DNA from: Caballeronia sp. INDeC2
GTDB taxonomy: Bacteria; Pseudomonadota; Gammaproteobacteria; Burkholderiales; Burkholderiaceae
NCBI RefSeq assembly: GCF_023631325.1
Contig: NZ_JALQDG010000030.1
Span: 62,001-126,000 of the forward strand
Length of the DNA stretch: 64,000 nt
Direction of reading: 5' to 3'
Shown piece by piece: positions 25,896 to 35,085 of the stretch; the stretch's first letter is position 1, and each line of letters begins with the position of its first letter. Made by a program: the position numbers and the translations under genes. Under the pieces are notes generated by a model. It did no database searches. It saw only the letters and a program-made list of their open reading frames with translations, and had not been told where the DNA came from.

Positions 25896-26891
25896 TCAGG
25901 CTTTTTTTGCGGCGAGCGGCCTCACTTGCTTGACCTTCGCGATGCCCGCCGGCTCCGGCGGCATGTAGCCCCAGTCCGATTCCGCCGCGCCCGCATCGCG
26001 CGAAGCGGATTCACGCCTGGCCGGTTCATGTAAGGGTGGTTCTGTTTCTCGCCGTCGATGCTTCAACACCGCATCGGCGACACGTTCGACATGGGTTGCG
26101 TCCACATGCGATGCTTTCTCCAACGCAGCCAATGCACGCGCCGCGCGCAGCATGACGATATCGGCGCGCAAACCATCCACATGCGCCTCGATGCAAAGCG
26201 CGCTCACGCGAGCATGCACCGCGTCGTCGAAATCGAATTGCGTGAGCGCCGCGCGCGCCGCACGAATACGCTCGCCCAGCGACGCCTTTTCGCTCGCGTG
26301 ATCCGCGCGAAATGCTTCGGGATCCGTATCGAATGCGAGCCGGGACTTGACGATGCGCTGCCGCACGTCCGCATCGAAGCAATTGCTCATCTCCACGGCG
26401 AGACCGAAACGATCCAGCAATTGCGGACGCAACTCGCCCTCTTCCGGATTCATCGTGCCGATCAGCACGAAGCGCGCGTCATGCCGATGCGAAATGCCAT
26501 CGCGTTCGACGATGTTCACGCCGCTCGCCGCGACATCGAGCAACTGATCGACGAGCGGATTCGGCAGAAGATTCACTTCATCGACATACAGCACGCCGAG
26601 ATGCGCCTTCGCGAGCAGGCCGGGCGAAAACTTCACGCCGCCGTCGCGCAATGCGCTTTGAATGTCGAGCGTGCCGATCAACTGTTCCTCGCTTGCACCG
26701 AGCGGCAAGGTCACGAGCTTTCCCTCGGGCAACAGCTCCGCGAGTGCGCGTGCCGCCGTGGATTTCGCCGTGCCGCGCGGCCCGCTGACGAGCACGCCGC
26801 CGATCGAGGGATCGACGGCCGCGAGCAAAAGCGCCTGCTGCAAGGGCTTTTGCGCGACTAGCGCGGTAAAGGGAAAAGTAAGCGAGTTCAA
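25896..26891 (-). CDS. AAA+ chelatase subunit, ChlI/BchI-like (cobalt insertion)
   Basis: A 331-residue magnesium-chelatase-type AAA+ ATPase. Walker A is GPRGTAKST, followed by LGASEEQLIGTLDI, the Walker B region GVLYVDEVNLLP and VLIGTMNPEEGELRPQLLDRFGL. In aerobic B12 synthesis such a protein with a VWA partner drives cobalt insertion by CobN. The TTG at 26891 is favoured: it overlaps the cobN stop (TTGA) and GAGGG lies just upstream. An ATG 21 bases earlier, inside cobN, is the alternative. Confidence 0.88.
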   Translation of the reverse strand: MNSLTFPFTALVAQKPLQQALLLAAVDPSIGGVLVSGPRGTAKSTAARALAELLPEGKLVTLPLGASEEQLIGTLDIQSALRDGGVKFSPGLLAKAHLGVLYVDEVNLLPNPLVDQLLDVAASGVNIVERDGISHRHDARFVLIGTMNPEEGELRPQLLDRFGLAVEMSNCFDADVRQRIVKSRLAFDTDPEAFRADHASEKASLGERIRAARAALTQFDFDDAVHARVSALCIEAHVDGLRADIVMLRAARALAALEKASHVDATHVERVADAVLKHRRRETEPPLHEPARRESASRDAGAAESDWGYMPPEPAGIAKVKQVRPLAAKKA

Positions 26892-29800
26892 TGTTGTCGG
26901 CCCTCGATGCATTGTTCGACATCGAGCAGATGCCGTTCGACCTGCTCGCGATAGCCAGCGGGTTCCTGCCACAGGCCGCGCTGCATCGCTTCGAGCAGAC
27001 GCTCGCAGATCGATTGCAGCGCGTGCGGATTGTGTTGCGTGATGAACTCGCGCGTGTCGGCGTCGTTCACATAGGCTTCGGTGACGAGCGCGTATTGATG
27101 ATCCGACACGACGCGCGCTGTGGCGTCATAGCCGAAAAGATAATCGACGGTTGCGGCGAGTTCGGACGCGCCCTTGTAGCCGTGCCGCTTCACGCCATCG
27201 ATCCACTTCGGATTGACGACGCGAGAACGCACCACGCGCGCGATCTCCTCGTTCAACGTGCGCACGCGCGGCGCGGCGGGATTGCTGTGATCCGCGTTAT
27301 ACGCTTGCGGCTGCACGCCCGACAAATAACGCACGGCCGCGACCATGCCGCCCTGAAACTGATGATAATCGTTCGAGTCGAGCAGATCGTGTTCGCGATT
27401 GTCCTGATTCTGAAGCACGACATCGAGCGTCGAAAGCCGCGTGCCGAAGCTCGCCCGCGCTTCGACGCCGTCGCCCGTTTGCGAATACGCGTAACCGCCG
27501 GTGCTTTGATAGGCAGCGGAAAGATCCGCGTCGGACTGCCACTGTCTTGCGTCGATCAATTCCTGCAAACCCGCGCCATACGCGCCCGGCTTCGTGCTGA
27601 AGACGCGCCAGCCCGCGCGCCGCCTCGCTTCCTTCGCTTCGATGCCGCGCGCGCTCAGTTCGTCGCGTTCGCGCAGGATGCGCGCGCGGATCGGGTTGAC
27701 GTCGGCGGGTTCGTCGTCGAGTTCGGCGACGGCCTGCACGGCCGCATCGAAGAGATGGATGAGATTCGCGAACGCATCGCGGAAAAAGCCCGATACGCGC
27801 AACGTCACGTCGATGCGCGGCCGGTTGAAGATCGATATCGGCAGAATCTCGAAGTCGGTCACGCGATGACTGCCCGCCGCCCACTTCGGCCGCACGCCGA
27901 TCAGCGCGAACGCCTGCGCGATATCGTCGCCGCCCGTGCGCATCGTCGCCGTGCCCCACACGGACAAGCCGATCGCGCGCGGAAAATCGCCGTGGTCCTG
28001 CACATGACGTTCGACCAATGCGTTCGCCGACTTGAGCCCGAGCGACCAGGCCGCTTGCGTCGGCAACGCGCGCGTATCGACGGAATAGAAGTTGCGGCCC
28101 GTGGGCAGGACATCGGGCCTGCCGCGCGATGGCGAACCGCTCGGACCAGGCGGCACGAAACGCCCTTCGAGGCCGCGCTTGAGTTGCAAAAGCTCTTGCG
28201 GTCCGCATGCATCGAGGCGTGCGAGCACGTCGCCGCGCAAGCGTCCGAGCACGCGCGATGCATGCGGACCGGGCGCGGCGGCATCGTCGTCGGACAATAG
28301 TTGCATCGCTAACGATTCGAGGCGTTCGCGCGTATCGCCTTGATGACGCCAAGGCGCATCGACGACATCGACGAGCGCGCGCGGGCGCGGCCCGTTCCAC
28401 GGCGCGGCCCAGTCGGCGTCGAGGGGATCGAAGTCGTCGGGCAGTTGCAGATCGCGCGCGATCGCCGTGATGAGGCTCGCGTTCGCGCCCTGCCCGTCGC
28501 CGATCGGAAAGCGGCCGAGCGCGAGCAGCGTGTCGCGGCGCTGCACGCCCTGCGGCGACACGCCGAACACATGGAGGCCGTCGCGAATCTGAGCTTCCTT
28601 CAGCTCGCACAGATAGGCATCGGCGCGCATGAGCAAGGCATCTTCACCCACGGCATCGCGTGGCGCATCGAGCCCGAGCTCTTCGTGCAACTTGTGCTCG
28701 ACGATGTTCGCGAGGATCGACCGGCGCAATAGCTTCGCGCGGCGCGCATCGACCATCAGCGCTTCGTAGTATTCGTCGACCTGACGCTCGAGATCCTGCA
28801 ACGGTCCGTAGTTCTCGGCGCGCGTGAGCGGCGGCATCAGATGATCGATGATGACGGCCTGCGCGCGGCGCTTCGCCTGACTGCCTTCGCCCGGATCGTT
28901 CACGATGAACGGATAGAGATGCGGCATCGGTCCGAGAATCGCGTCGGGCCAGCACGACGACGACAACGCGACGCTCTTGCCCGGCAGCCATTCGAGATTG
29001 CCGTGCTTGCCGACATGCACGAGCGCATCCACCTGAAAGCGCAGACGCAACCAGAAATAGAACGCGAGATACGCATGCGGCGGAACGAGTTCGGCGTCGT
29101 GATAGCTCGCGTAATCGTTGCGTTCGCGCGAACGAGAAGGCTGTATGCCGACGAAGACTTCGCCGCAACGATAGCCCGCGATCATGAAGCGGCCACGTCT
29201 TACCGTAGAGTCGTCTTCGGGGGCGCCCCACGTTTTTTCGAGTGCTGCGCGCGCATCGGCGGGCAGCGTGCGATACGCATCGAGATATTCGTCGAGTGAA
29301 AGACTCTGCAACGCCGGACGCAAGTCGCGCACGATGGGATCGTTGGTCACGCCTTCGGTCAGCGCGGCGATGAGCGCATCGCCGTTCGCTGGAATGTCGC
29401 TCACGCGATAGCCTTCGCGCGCGAGCATGGACAATATGCCGATGGCCGATGCGGGCGTGTCGAGTCCCACGCCGTTGCCGATGCGCCCTTCGCTCGCCGG
29501 ATAGTTGGCGAGTACGAGCGCGATGCGCTTCTGCGCGTTCGGCGTATAACGCAGCCTGCACCAGCGGCGGCTCAATTCGGCGACGAAGCGCACGCGCTCC
29601 GCATCGGCCTGATAGCGCACCACGTCCACTTGCGTGTGCTTGCAGTAGTACGCGAGTCCCTTGAAACTGATCGCGCGCGTGATGATGCGGCCATCGACTT
29701 CGGGCAGCGCGACATGCATCGCGACATCGCGCGAGTTGAGACCGTGATTGTCTTTTTGCCAGTCGTCCCGATTGCCGCCGCTCAGGATGACTTGCAGCAC

Positions 29801-30664
29801 GGGCGCATCGCCCGCGACTTCGAACGTTTCGTCCTCGCCGATTACGCTCGCAGCGAAAGCCGTCGTATTCAATACGAGCGATGCGCGATGCTCCGCGCAC
29901 AAACGCGCGACGACTTCGCGGCTCACGCTTTCCTTCAGCGATGAGATCGCGATCGGCAGCGGATTCATGCCTTCTTTCTCGAGCGCTTCGATGAGCGCAT
30001 CGAACACGGCGGTATTGCCCGACTGCAAGTGCGCGCGATAAAACAGGATCGCGGCGACGGGTGCCCCTTCCGTCCAGCGCGCCTGCCAGTCTTCGATGGT
30101 GGCGATATCGCGTTCGGGATGATAGATCGCGACGGCAGGCAGCGGGCTCGGCGGTTGCGGCTCGCGCCCGAAGCCGAATGCGCGATGAGCAATCGTGCGC
30201 AAAAATTCTTCCGCATTGCGCGCGCCGCCTTCGCGCAGATAGCGCGACAACTCGCGGCAAAACTGCGCATCCGCCGTGCTCTTGCCGATGAGATTCGGAT
30301 CCTCGGTGAGATCGCCCGAAAACATCGCGAGCGTCTGTTGCTCCTGCCTCGCGAGCGCGACGAGCCGCTCGATGCCGTACGGCCAATAGGATTCGCCGCC
30401 GAGGTGATCGACGATCACGACCTTCGCGTGACGCAGCACGTCGTCGACATAGAAATCGACCGATGCGGGCTGACGCAAAAACGATTGATTCGCGAGCCGC
30501 ACTTCGGGAAAGCCCGCTTCGAGGCGCGGAAACACGCTTGCGAGCAACGCGAGCGTGGTGTCGGCGGAACTGAGCACCACGATCGGCGCGCGTGTCTGCT
30601 CGATGCGCATGACGCCTTGCGCATCGTCGACGAAGCCTCCCGGTGTCGTGCGAAGCAGATGCAT
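26888..30664 (-). CDS. cobN: Cobaltochelatase large subunit
   Basis: A 1258-residue CobN/magnesium-chelatase H-type subunit that binds hydrogenobyrinate a,c-diamide and inserts cobalt. Features include MHLLRTTPGGFVDDAQGVM at the start, LVHVGKHGNLEWLPGKSVALS in the centre with the conserved GKHGxLEWLPGK, LYPFIVNDPGEGSQAKRRA, and NDYHQFQGGMVAAVRYLSG near the end. The length is normal for the family. The gene starts 5 bases after cobW and overlaps the ChlI-like gene, giving the order cobW-cobN-chlI-chlD. Confidence 0.96.
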   Translation of the reverse strand: MHLLRTTPGGFVDDAQGVMRIEQTRAPIVVLSSADTTLALLASVFPRLEAGFPEVRLANQSFLRQPASVDFYVDDVLRHAKVVIVDHLGGESYWPYGIERLVALARQEQQTLAMFSGDLTEDPNLIGKSTADAQFCRELSRYLREGGARNAEEFLRTIAHRAFGFGREPQPPSPLPAVAIYHPERDIATIEDWQARWTEGAPVAAILFYRAHLQSGNTAVFDALIEALEKEGMNPLPIAISSLKESVSREVVARLCAEHRASLVLNTTAFAASVIGEDETFEVAGDAPVLQVILSGGNRDDWQKDNHGLNSRDVAMHVALPEVDGRIITRAISFKGLAYYCKHTQVDVVRYQADAERVRFVAELSRRWCRLRYTPNAQKRIALVLANYPASEGRIGNGVGLDTPASAIGILSMLAREGYRVSDIPANGDALIAALTEGVTNDPIVRDLRPALQSLSLDEYLDAYRTLPADARAALEKTWGAPEDDSTVRRGRFMIAGYRCGEVFVGIQPSRSRERNDYASYHDAELVPPHAYLAFYFWLRLRFQVDALVHVGKHGNLEWLPGKSVALSSSCWPDAILGPMPHLYPFIVNDPGEGSQAKRRAQAVIIDHLMPPLTRAENYGPLQDLERQVDEYYEALMVDARRAKLLRRSILANIVEHKLHEELGLDAPRDAVGEDALLMRADAYLCELKEAQIRDGLHVFGVSPQGVQRRDTLLALGRFPIGDGQGANASLITAIARDLQLPDDFDPLDADWAAPWNGPRPRALVDVVDAPWRHQGDTRERLESLAMQLLSDDDAAAPGPHASRVLGRLRGDVLARLDACGPQELLQLKRGLEGRFVPPGPSGSPSRGRPDVLPTGRNFYSVDTRALPTQAAWSLGLKSANALVERHVQDHGDFPRAIGLSVWGTATMRTGGDDIAQAFALIGVRPKWAAGSHRVTDFEILPISIFNRPRIDVTLRVSGFFRDAFANLIHLFDAAVQAVAELDDEPADVNPIRARILRERDELSARGIEAKEARRRAGWRVFSTKPGAYGAGLQELIDARQWQSDADLSAAYQSTGGYAYSQTGDGVEARASFGTRLSTLDVVLQNQDNREHDLLDSNDYHQFQGGMVAAVRYLSGVQPQAYNADHSNPAAPRVRTLNEEIARVVRSRVVNPKWIDGVKRHGYKGASELAATVDYLFGYDATARVVSDHQYALVTEAYVNDADTREFITQHNPHALQSICERLLEAMQRGLWQEPAGYREQVERHLLDVEQCIEGRQH

Positions 30665-30669
30665 GACCG

Positions 30670-31755
30670 TTATGCCTGCGCGGGCGCGCTTGCGAGCGCC
30701 GCATCGAACGCGCGTTGCAGCGTGTCGCGATCGAGGTCTTCGCCGATCAGCACGAAGCGGCTTTGCGTCTTCGCTTCGTCGGCTTGCCAGCGGCGATCGA
30801 AATAGCTGTCGAAACGACGTCCTACGCCCTGCACGACGAGCCGCATCGCCGCGCCCGGCAATGCGGCGAAACCCTTCACGCGATAGATCGTGTGATGCTC
30901 GACGAGCGCATGCAACGCCGCAATGGCCTGCTCGCGCGTTTCGACCTTGCCCTGAACGACGACCGAATCGAACTCGTCATGATGATGATCGGTATGGCCT
31001 TCCTCGTCGGGCGAGCCGTGATGATCGTGCCGCAGATGAATCGTCTCTTCCGATGCCGCTTCGAGACCGAGCAGCGTATGGACATCGAGCCGGCCCATCT
31101 GCGCGGGCACGATTTTCACTTCGCGCGGAATCTCGGGACGCACGAGCGCTTCGACCTTTTGCAGCGCTGCATCGTCCATGAGATCGGTCTTGTTCACGAT
31201 CACGAGATCCGCCGACGAAAGCTGATCCTCGAACAATTCGTGCAGCGGCGATTCGTGATCGAGATTCGGATCGGCCTTGCGCTGTGCATCGACTGCGACG
31301 GGATTCGCCGCGAACTGGCCGCTTGCGGCAGCGGGGCCATCGACCACGGTGACGACAGCATCGACCGTGAACGCGTTCTTGATCGACGGCCAGTTGAACG
31401 CCTGCACGAGCGGCTTTGGCAACGCAAGACCCGATGTTTCGATCAGCACGTGATCGATGCTCTCGCGCCGCTCGACGAGCTGCTCCATCACCGGATAGAA
31501 CTCTTCCTGCACGGTGCAGCACAGGCAACCGTTCGCAAGTTCATACAGATTGCGGTTCTTGGAACCGGCTTCGTCGTCGCAACCGATGCCGCAACCCTTC
31601 AGGATTTCCCCGTCGATGCCGAGCTCGCCGAACTCGTTGACGATCACCGCGATGCGCTTTCCTTGCGCGTTGGACAGGATATGGCGCATCAGCGTGGTCT
31701 TGCCGCTGCCGAGAAAGCCGGTCACGACGGTGACGGGGATCTTGCGGGTTTGCAT
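30670..31755 (-). CDS. cobW: CobW GTPase, cobalt chaperone
   Basis: A 361-residue G3E-family GTPase. The P-loop GFLGSGKT is at 13-20. The metal site CLCC is at 77-80 within NGCLCCTVQEEF, the switch/base motifs follow with SADLVIVNKTDL, and a histidine-rich stretch (HLRHDHHG...HTDHHHDE, about 240-260) can bind cobalt or zinc. The C-terminal CobW_C domain follows. CobW is thought to deliver Co2+ to the cobaltochelatase. It is the first gene behind the minus-strand riboswitch and sits 5 bases before cobN, consistent with that role. Confidence 0.95.
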   Translation of the reverse strand: MQTRKIPVTVVTGFLGSGKTTLMRHILSNAQGKRIAVIVNEFGELGIDGEILKGCGIGCDDEAGSKNRNLYELANGCLCCTVQEEFYPVMEQLVERRESIDHVLIETSGLALPKPLVQAFNWPSIKNAFTVDAVVTVVDGPAAASGQFAANPVAVDAQRKADPNLDHESPLHELFEDQLSSADLVIVNKTDLMDDAALQKVEALVRPEIPREVKIVPAQMGRLDVHTLLGLEAASEETIHLRHDHHGSPDEEGHTDHHHDEFDSVVVQGKVETREQAIAALHALVEHHTIYRVKGFAALPGAAMRLVVQGVGRRFDSYFDRRWQADEAKTQSRFVLIGEDLDRDTLQRAFDAALASAPAQA

Positions 31756-31892
31756 CGTTGCTCCGTGGCTTCTGGTGCGTGCGCTTCATGTCGCGCGATG
31801 CGTGCCAACGCCGCGGAATGAAAAGAGTAACGCACGCTTTCGATGGGTCATGGGCCGCGCCGCATCCCCGCGGCAGCGATCCTCTGTAAAAG

Positions 31893-32112
31893 TATGGCCG
31901 GTATCCGGGCTGACGATCACGCCGCTTCGCCTTCCCGCGCATGAATATGCGCAGTGGCCTCGAAGCCGGCTTCCCGTTCGTGCGATGAAAACATCGCGCG
32001 CGCGGGGAATCGCTTACCGTTGCGGGGGCAGCGCAGGTTGACGTTCACTCGAATCGGTCGAAAGGAACGCGTCCTGCTTCCCGTTTAACTGCGCACGAGA
32101 GAATCCGCGCGC
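31893..32112 (-). promoter_or_regulatory. Cobalamin riboswitch of the cobW-cobN operon
   Basis: On the minus strand the consensus blocks appear in order: TTAAACGGGAAGCAGG, GCGCTGCCCCCGCAACGGT, then CACTGCGC, CGGGAAGGCGAAGC and the B12 box AGCCCGGATACCGGCC, which ends at 31896. The ends are approximate. About 140 bases separate the box from the cobW ATG, enough for an expression platform. It should repress cobW-cobN-chlI-chlD when B12 is plentiful. Confidence 0.95.
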
Positions 32113-32215
32113 GAGCACCAAAACTGCGTGAAAGTCTAGGCCCGGCGCGCGCGAGCGTCAAGGAATGACGAGGCTTGCGCGGTGTCATAATGTCGGCCCA
32201 CACTCTTCATTCGAC

Positions 32216-32641
32216 ATGAAATCTTCGATAGTTTGCATGAATGCGCCTGCAATCATGCGGCTTGCGGTCGGCATCGGTTGCAGGCGAGACACGAACGCCG
32301 ATACGATCGAACATGCCGTACGTGTCGCGCTGGGCAGGCGTGAATTCGGCGATATCGCGATCGTCGCGAGCATCGATGCGAAAAGGAACGAAGCGGGCTT
32401 GCTCGCGTTCTGCGCACGTCATGGCTTGCCGCTGCGTTTCTATAGCGCCGATGAAATCGCGCACGCGCCGCACACCGGGATTTCACATCACGCAGCGAAG
32501 CACTTGAACGTCGACGGCGTATGCGAGCCATGCGCGCTGCTTGCGGGCAACGCGCGCACGCTCATCGTGCCAAAGACGATCGATTGCGGCGTAACCGTCG
32601 CGATCGCAATGGTGCATGAACGCGGTGCGAACGGAACATGA
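32216..32641 (+). CDS. cobE: CobE / CbiG C-terminal domain protein
   Basis: A 141-residue protein matching the C-terminal domain of CbiG: LAVGIGCRRDT at the start, IASIDAKRNEAGLLAFC-like core (here IVASIDAKRNEAGLLAF), LPLRFYSADEI, and a cysteine pair in VCEPCALLAG. CobE is required for aerobic B12 synthesis in some bacteria but its exact step is uncertain. Start choice is open: 32165, 32216 and 32237 are all in frame and none has a good ribosome-binding site. The gene diverges from the cobW riboswitch and precedes cobO. Confidence 0.85.
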   Translation: MKSSIVCMNAPAIMRLAVGIGCRRDTNADTIEHAVRVALGRREFGDIAIVASIDAKRNEAGLLAFCARHGLPLRFYSADEIAHAPHTGISHHAAKHLNVDGVCEPCALLAGNARTLIVPKTIDCGVTVAIAMVHERGANGT

Positions 32642-32777
32642 ACACCGGCTTGGTCGCCGTGCGCGGGCGCTCCGTTTCGGCGAGCGGCTTCGCGACGAGC
32701 GGCTTGAATTTATCGCGGCAAAGCCAGACGAGCACGGCCAGCGCGACGAGTTCCAGATAGAGATAGAGCGCGTCCAT
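32562..32777 (-). CDS. Hypothetical small single-span membrane protein
   Basis: A possible 71-residue protein. It opens with MDALYLYLELVALAVLVWLC, a good membrane helix, followed by RDKFKPLVAKPLAETERP and a very basic C-terminal tail. CAGGAG is correctly placed before the ATG at 32777, which is the main reason for calling it. The last 80 bases overlap the convergent cobE end, and that part reads like antisense of cobE, so the true protein may be shorter or the frame disturbed. No family is recognised. It sits among cobalamin genes with opposite orientation. Confidence 0.5.
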   Translation of the reverse strand: MDALYLYLELVALAVLVWLCRDKFKPLVAKPLAETERPRTATKPVFMFRSHRVHAPLRSRRLRRNRSSLAR

Positions 32778-32912
32778 TTTCTTGCTCCTGAAGTCGGGTG
32801 AGTGCGTGAATGCATGATGCCCGCCGTCTGTTAGCGCAGAATTAAGCCGCAAACGCTCGCTATCGAACCGTCGACCTGTTGTACGATACGGCCGTCTTTC
32901 CCTGGAGATCCC

Positions 32913-33515
32913 GTGAAAACCGATACCGAATCGCATCTGCGCATGACCCAGCGTCGCAAGGAAGGGCACGAGAAAAAGCAGGCCGCCGCCGATCATGAAA
33001 AAGGCCTGCTGATCGTGAATACCGGCAACGGCAAAGGGAAGACCACGGCGGCGTTCGGCATGGCCGTGCGCGTGCTCGGTCATGGCATGAAGCTCGGCGT
33101 CGTGCAGTTCATCAAGGGCGCGCTGCATACGTCCGAGCGCGATTTCCTCGGCGCAATCGCGCATTGCGATTTCGTCACGATGGGCGACGGCTACACCTGG
33201 AACACGCAGAACCGCGAAGCCGACATCGCCACCGCGCGCAAAGGCTGGAACGAAGCGCGGCGCATGATCGAAAGCGGCGAGTATCGGATGGTCGTGCTCG
33301 ATGAGCTGAACACGGTGCTCAAGTACGAATATCTGCCGCTCGATGAAGTGCTCGACGTGCTCAAGGCGCGGCCCGCAATGGTGCATGTGGTCGTGACGGG
33401 ACGCCATGCACCCGATGCGTTGATCGAACTCGCCGACCTCGTCACCGAAATGCGGCTCGTGAAGCATCCTTATCGCGAGCAGGGCGTGAAGGCGCAACGC
33501 GGCGTCGAGTTCTGA
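32913..33515 (+). CDS. cobO: Cob(I)yrinic acid a,c-diamide adenosyltransferase
   Basis: A 200-residue CobA/BtuR-type corrinoid adenosyltransferase attaching the 5'-deoxyadenosyl group to Co(I). The P-loop reads NTGNGKGKTTAAFG (about 36-49). Other family motifs are VVQFIKGAL, MGDGYTWNTQ, VLDELNTVLKYEYLP and VVVTGRHAPDALIELADLVTEM. The start is GTG at 32913 with GGAGA upstream. cobB follows 5 bases after the stop. Confidence 0.95.
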   Translation: MKTDTESHLRMTQRRKEGHEKKQAAADHEKGLLIVNTGNGKGKTTAAFGMAVRVLGHGMKLGVVQFIKGALHTSERDFLGAIAHCDFVTMGDGYTWNTQNREADIATARKGWNEARRMIESGEYRMVVLDELNTVLKYEYLPLDEVLDVLKARPAMVHVVVTGRHAPDALIELADLVTEMRLVKHPYREQGVKAQRGVEF

Positions 33516-33520
33516 ACGCG

Positions 33521-34819
33521 ATGCCCGACTGCCCCGCTCTTTTCATCGGCGCAAGCGCGTCGCATCAAGGCAAGACCACGGTGACGGCCGCGCTCGCGCG
33601 TCATCACACGCGCCGTGGCCTGAACGTGCGCGTGTTCAAGACCGGTCCGGATTTTCTCGATCCGATGATCCTCGAACGCGCATGCGGCGCAAGCGTCTAT
33701 TCGCTGCATCTGTCGATGGTCGGTCTGGACGCGTGCCGCGCATTGCTTGCAGAGGCCGCGCGCGAGGCCGACCTCATTCTCATCGAAGGCGTGATGGGTC
33801 TTTTCGACGGCACGCCCAGCAGCGCCGATCTCGCGGCCGCGTTCAACGTGCCCGTGCTCGCGGTGATCGGCGCGCACGGCATGGCGCAGACCTTCGGCGC
33901 AATCGCGTTCGGTCTCGCGCGTTATCGCGCGGACGTGCCGTTTCATGGCGTGCTCGCGAATCGCGTCGCGTCGGCGCGTCATGCGCAGATGCTGTCGGAG
34001 ACCATTCCGGAGGGGCTGCTTTATTGCGGCCATCTGTCGAACGCGGACGATATCGCGCTGCCCGAGCGCCATCTCGGCCTCACGCAGCCTGAAGAAATCG
34101 CGGGCCTCGACGCGCGGCTCGATCGCGCCGCGGATGCCATCGCGCAAACGGCGCTCGCGGATCTGCCGCCGCCCGTTCATTTCGACGATGCGACGCTTGC
34201 CGTGCCCCCGCGTCTGCTCGACGGAATGCATATCGCGATTGCGCGCGATGCCGCGTTCTCGTTCGTGTATCCGGCGAACGTGGATCTGCTCATTGCGATG
34301 GGCGCGCGCATCAGCACGTTTTCGCCGCTCAGCGACGAACCCGCGCCCCACGACGCCGACGCGCTCTATCTTCCTGGCGGTTATCCCGAACTGCATGCGG
34401 CGAGGCTCGCTGCGAATGCGCGCACGCGCGTGTCTATCGGCGAGCACGTCGCGAAAGCGAAGCCGGTCGTCGCGGAATGCGGCGGCATGCTTTATCTGCT
34501 CGACACACTGACGGACATCGAAGGAACACGGCACGCGATGCTCGGCATTCTGCCGGGCGATGCCGCGATGCAACGCAAGCTGTCGCGCCTCGCGATGCAG
34601 CGCATCGACACCATGCACGGCGCGATGATGGGCCACACGTTCCATTACTCGACACTGCAAACGCCGATGCAAGCCGCCCTTCAAGCCACGCACGCGACGA
34701 CGGGCACATCGGGCGAAGCGCTCTTTCGACACGGCCCGGTCACGGCCACTTACATGCACGCATACTGGCCGTCGAATCCGGCCGCGGCCGCCGCACTCTT
34801 TCGCGGCGAATCACTATGA
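33521..34819 (+). CDS. cobB: Cobyrinate / hydrogenobyrinate a,c-diamide synthase
   Basis: A 432-residue ATP- and glutamine-dependent amidotransferase amidating the a and c side chains. The N-terminal dethiobiotin-synthetase-like domain has IGASASHQGKTTVTAALARH, FKTGPDFLDPMIL and LILIEGVMGLFDG. The C-terminal class I glutaminase domain has LYLPGGYPELHA and the nucleophile in VVAECGGMLYLLDTL. cobO lies just upstream. The start codon of the DUF1289 gene overlaps its stop. Confidence 0.95.
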   Translation: MPDCPALFIGASASHQGKTTVTAALARHHTRRGLNVRVFKTGPDFLDPMILERACGASVYSLHLSMVGLDACRALLAEAAREADLILIEGVMGLFDGTPSSADLAAAFNVPVLAVIGAHGMAQTFGAIAFGLARYRADVPFHGVLANRVASARHAQMLSETIPEGLLYCGHLSNADDIALPERHLGLTQPEEIAGLDARLDRAADAIAQTALADLPPPVHFDDATLAVPPRLLDGMHIAIARDAAFSFVYPANVDLLIAMGARISTFSPLSDEPAPHDADALYLPGGYPELHAARLAANARTRVSIGEHVAKAKPVVAECGGMLYLLDTLTDIEGTRHAMLGILPGDAAMQRKLSRLAMQRIDTMHGAMMGHTFHYSTLQTPMQAALQATHATTGTSGEALFRHGPVTATYMHAYWPSNPAAAAALFRGESL

Positions 34820-35058
34820 CGACGACGCAAGACATTCGCACGCCGCTCGATCTCGCATTCACGATCGAGCGCGCAAAGACGCAGGAACCTATCGGCTCGC
34901 CATGCACCGACGTCTGTAAGCTCGATCCCGAAACGGGCTTATGCCACGGATGCTTCAGAAGCCGCGAAGAGATCAAGACTTTCAGATCGATGGACGATGC
35001 CGCGAAGCTCGATCTGTTCGATGCCTTGCTCGCGCGGCGTGCGGCGAGCGCGAAGTGA
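34816..35058 (+). CDS. DUF1289 family cysteine-rich small protein
   Basis: An 80-residue protein. The conserved core is GSPCTDVCKLDPETGLCHGCFRS followed by REEIKTFRSM; four cysteines in the pattern C-x3-C-x8-C-x2-C suggest a zinc or iron-sulfur site. DUF1289 proteins are widespread small proteins of unknown function. The ATG overlaps the cobB stop in ATGA, so it is translated with cobO and cobB. A role in cobalamin metabolism is only inferred from that linkage. Confidence 0.9.
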   Translation: MTTTQDIRTPLDLAFTIERAKTQEPIGSPCTDVCKLDPETGLCHGCFRSREEIKTFRSMDDAAKLDLFDALLARRAASAK

Positions 35059-35085
35059 GCCTCGTGATCCGGCCGGATAAACCGG

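Noticed and set aside
28644..30704. 686-codon frame inside cobN on the same strand
   Set aside because: Out-of-frame translation of cobN, arginine-rich and without motifs.
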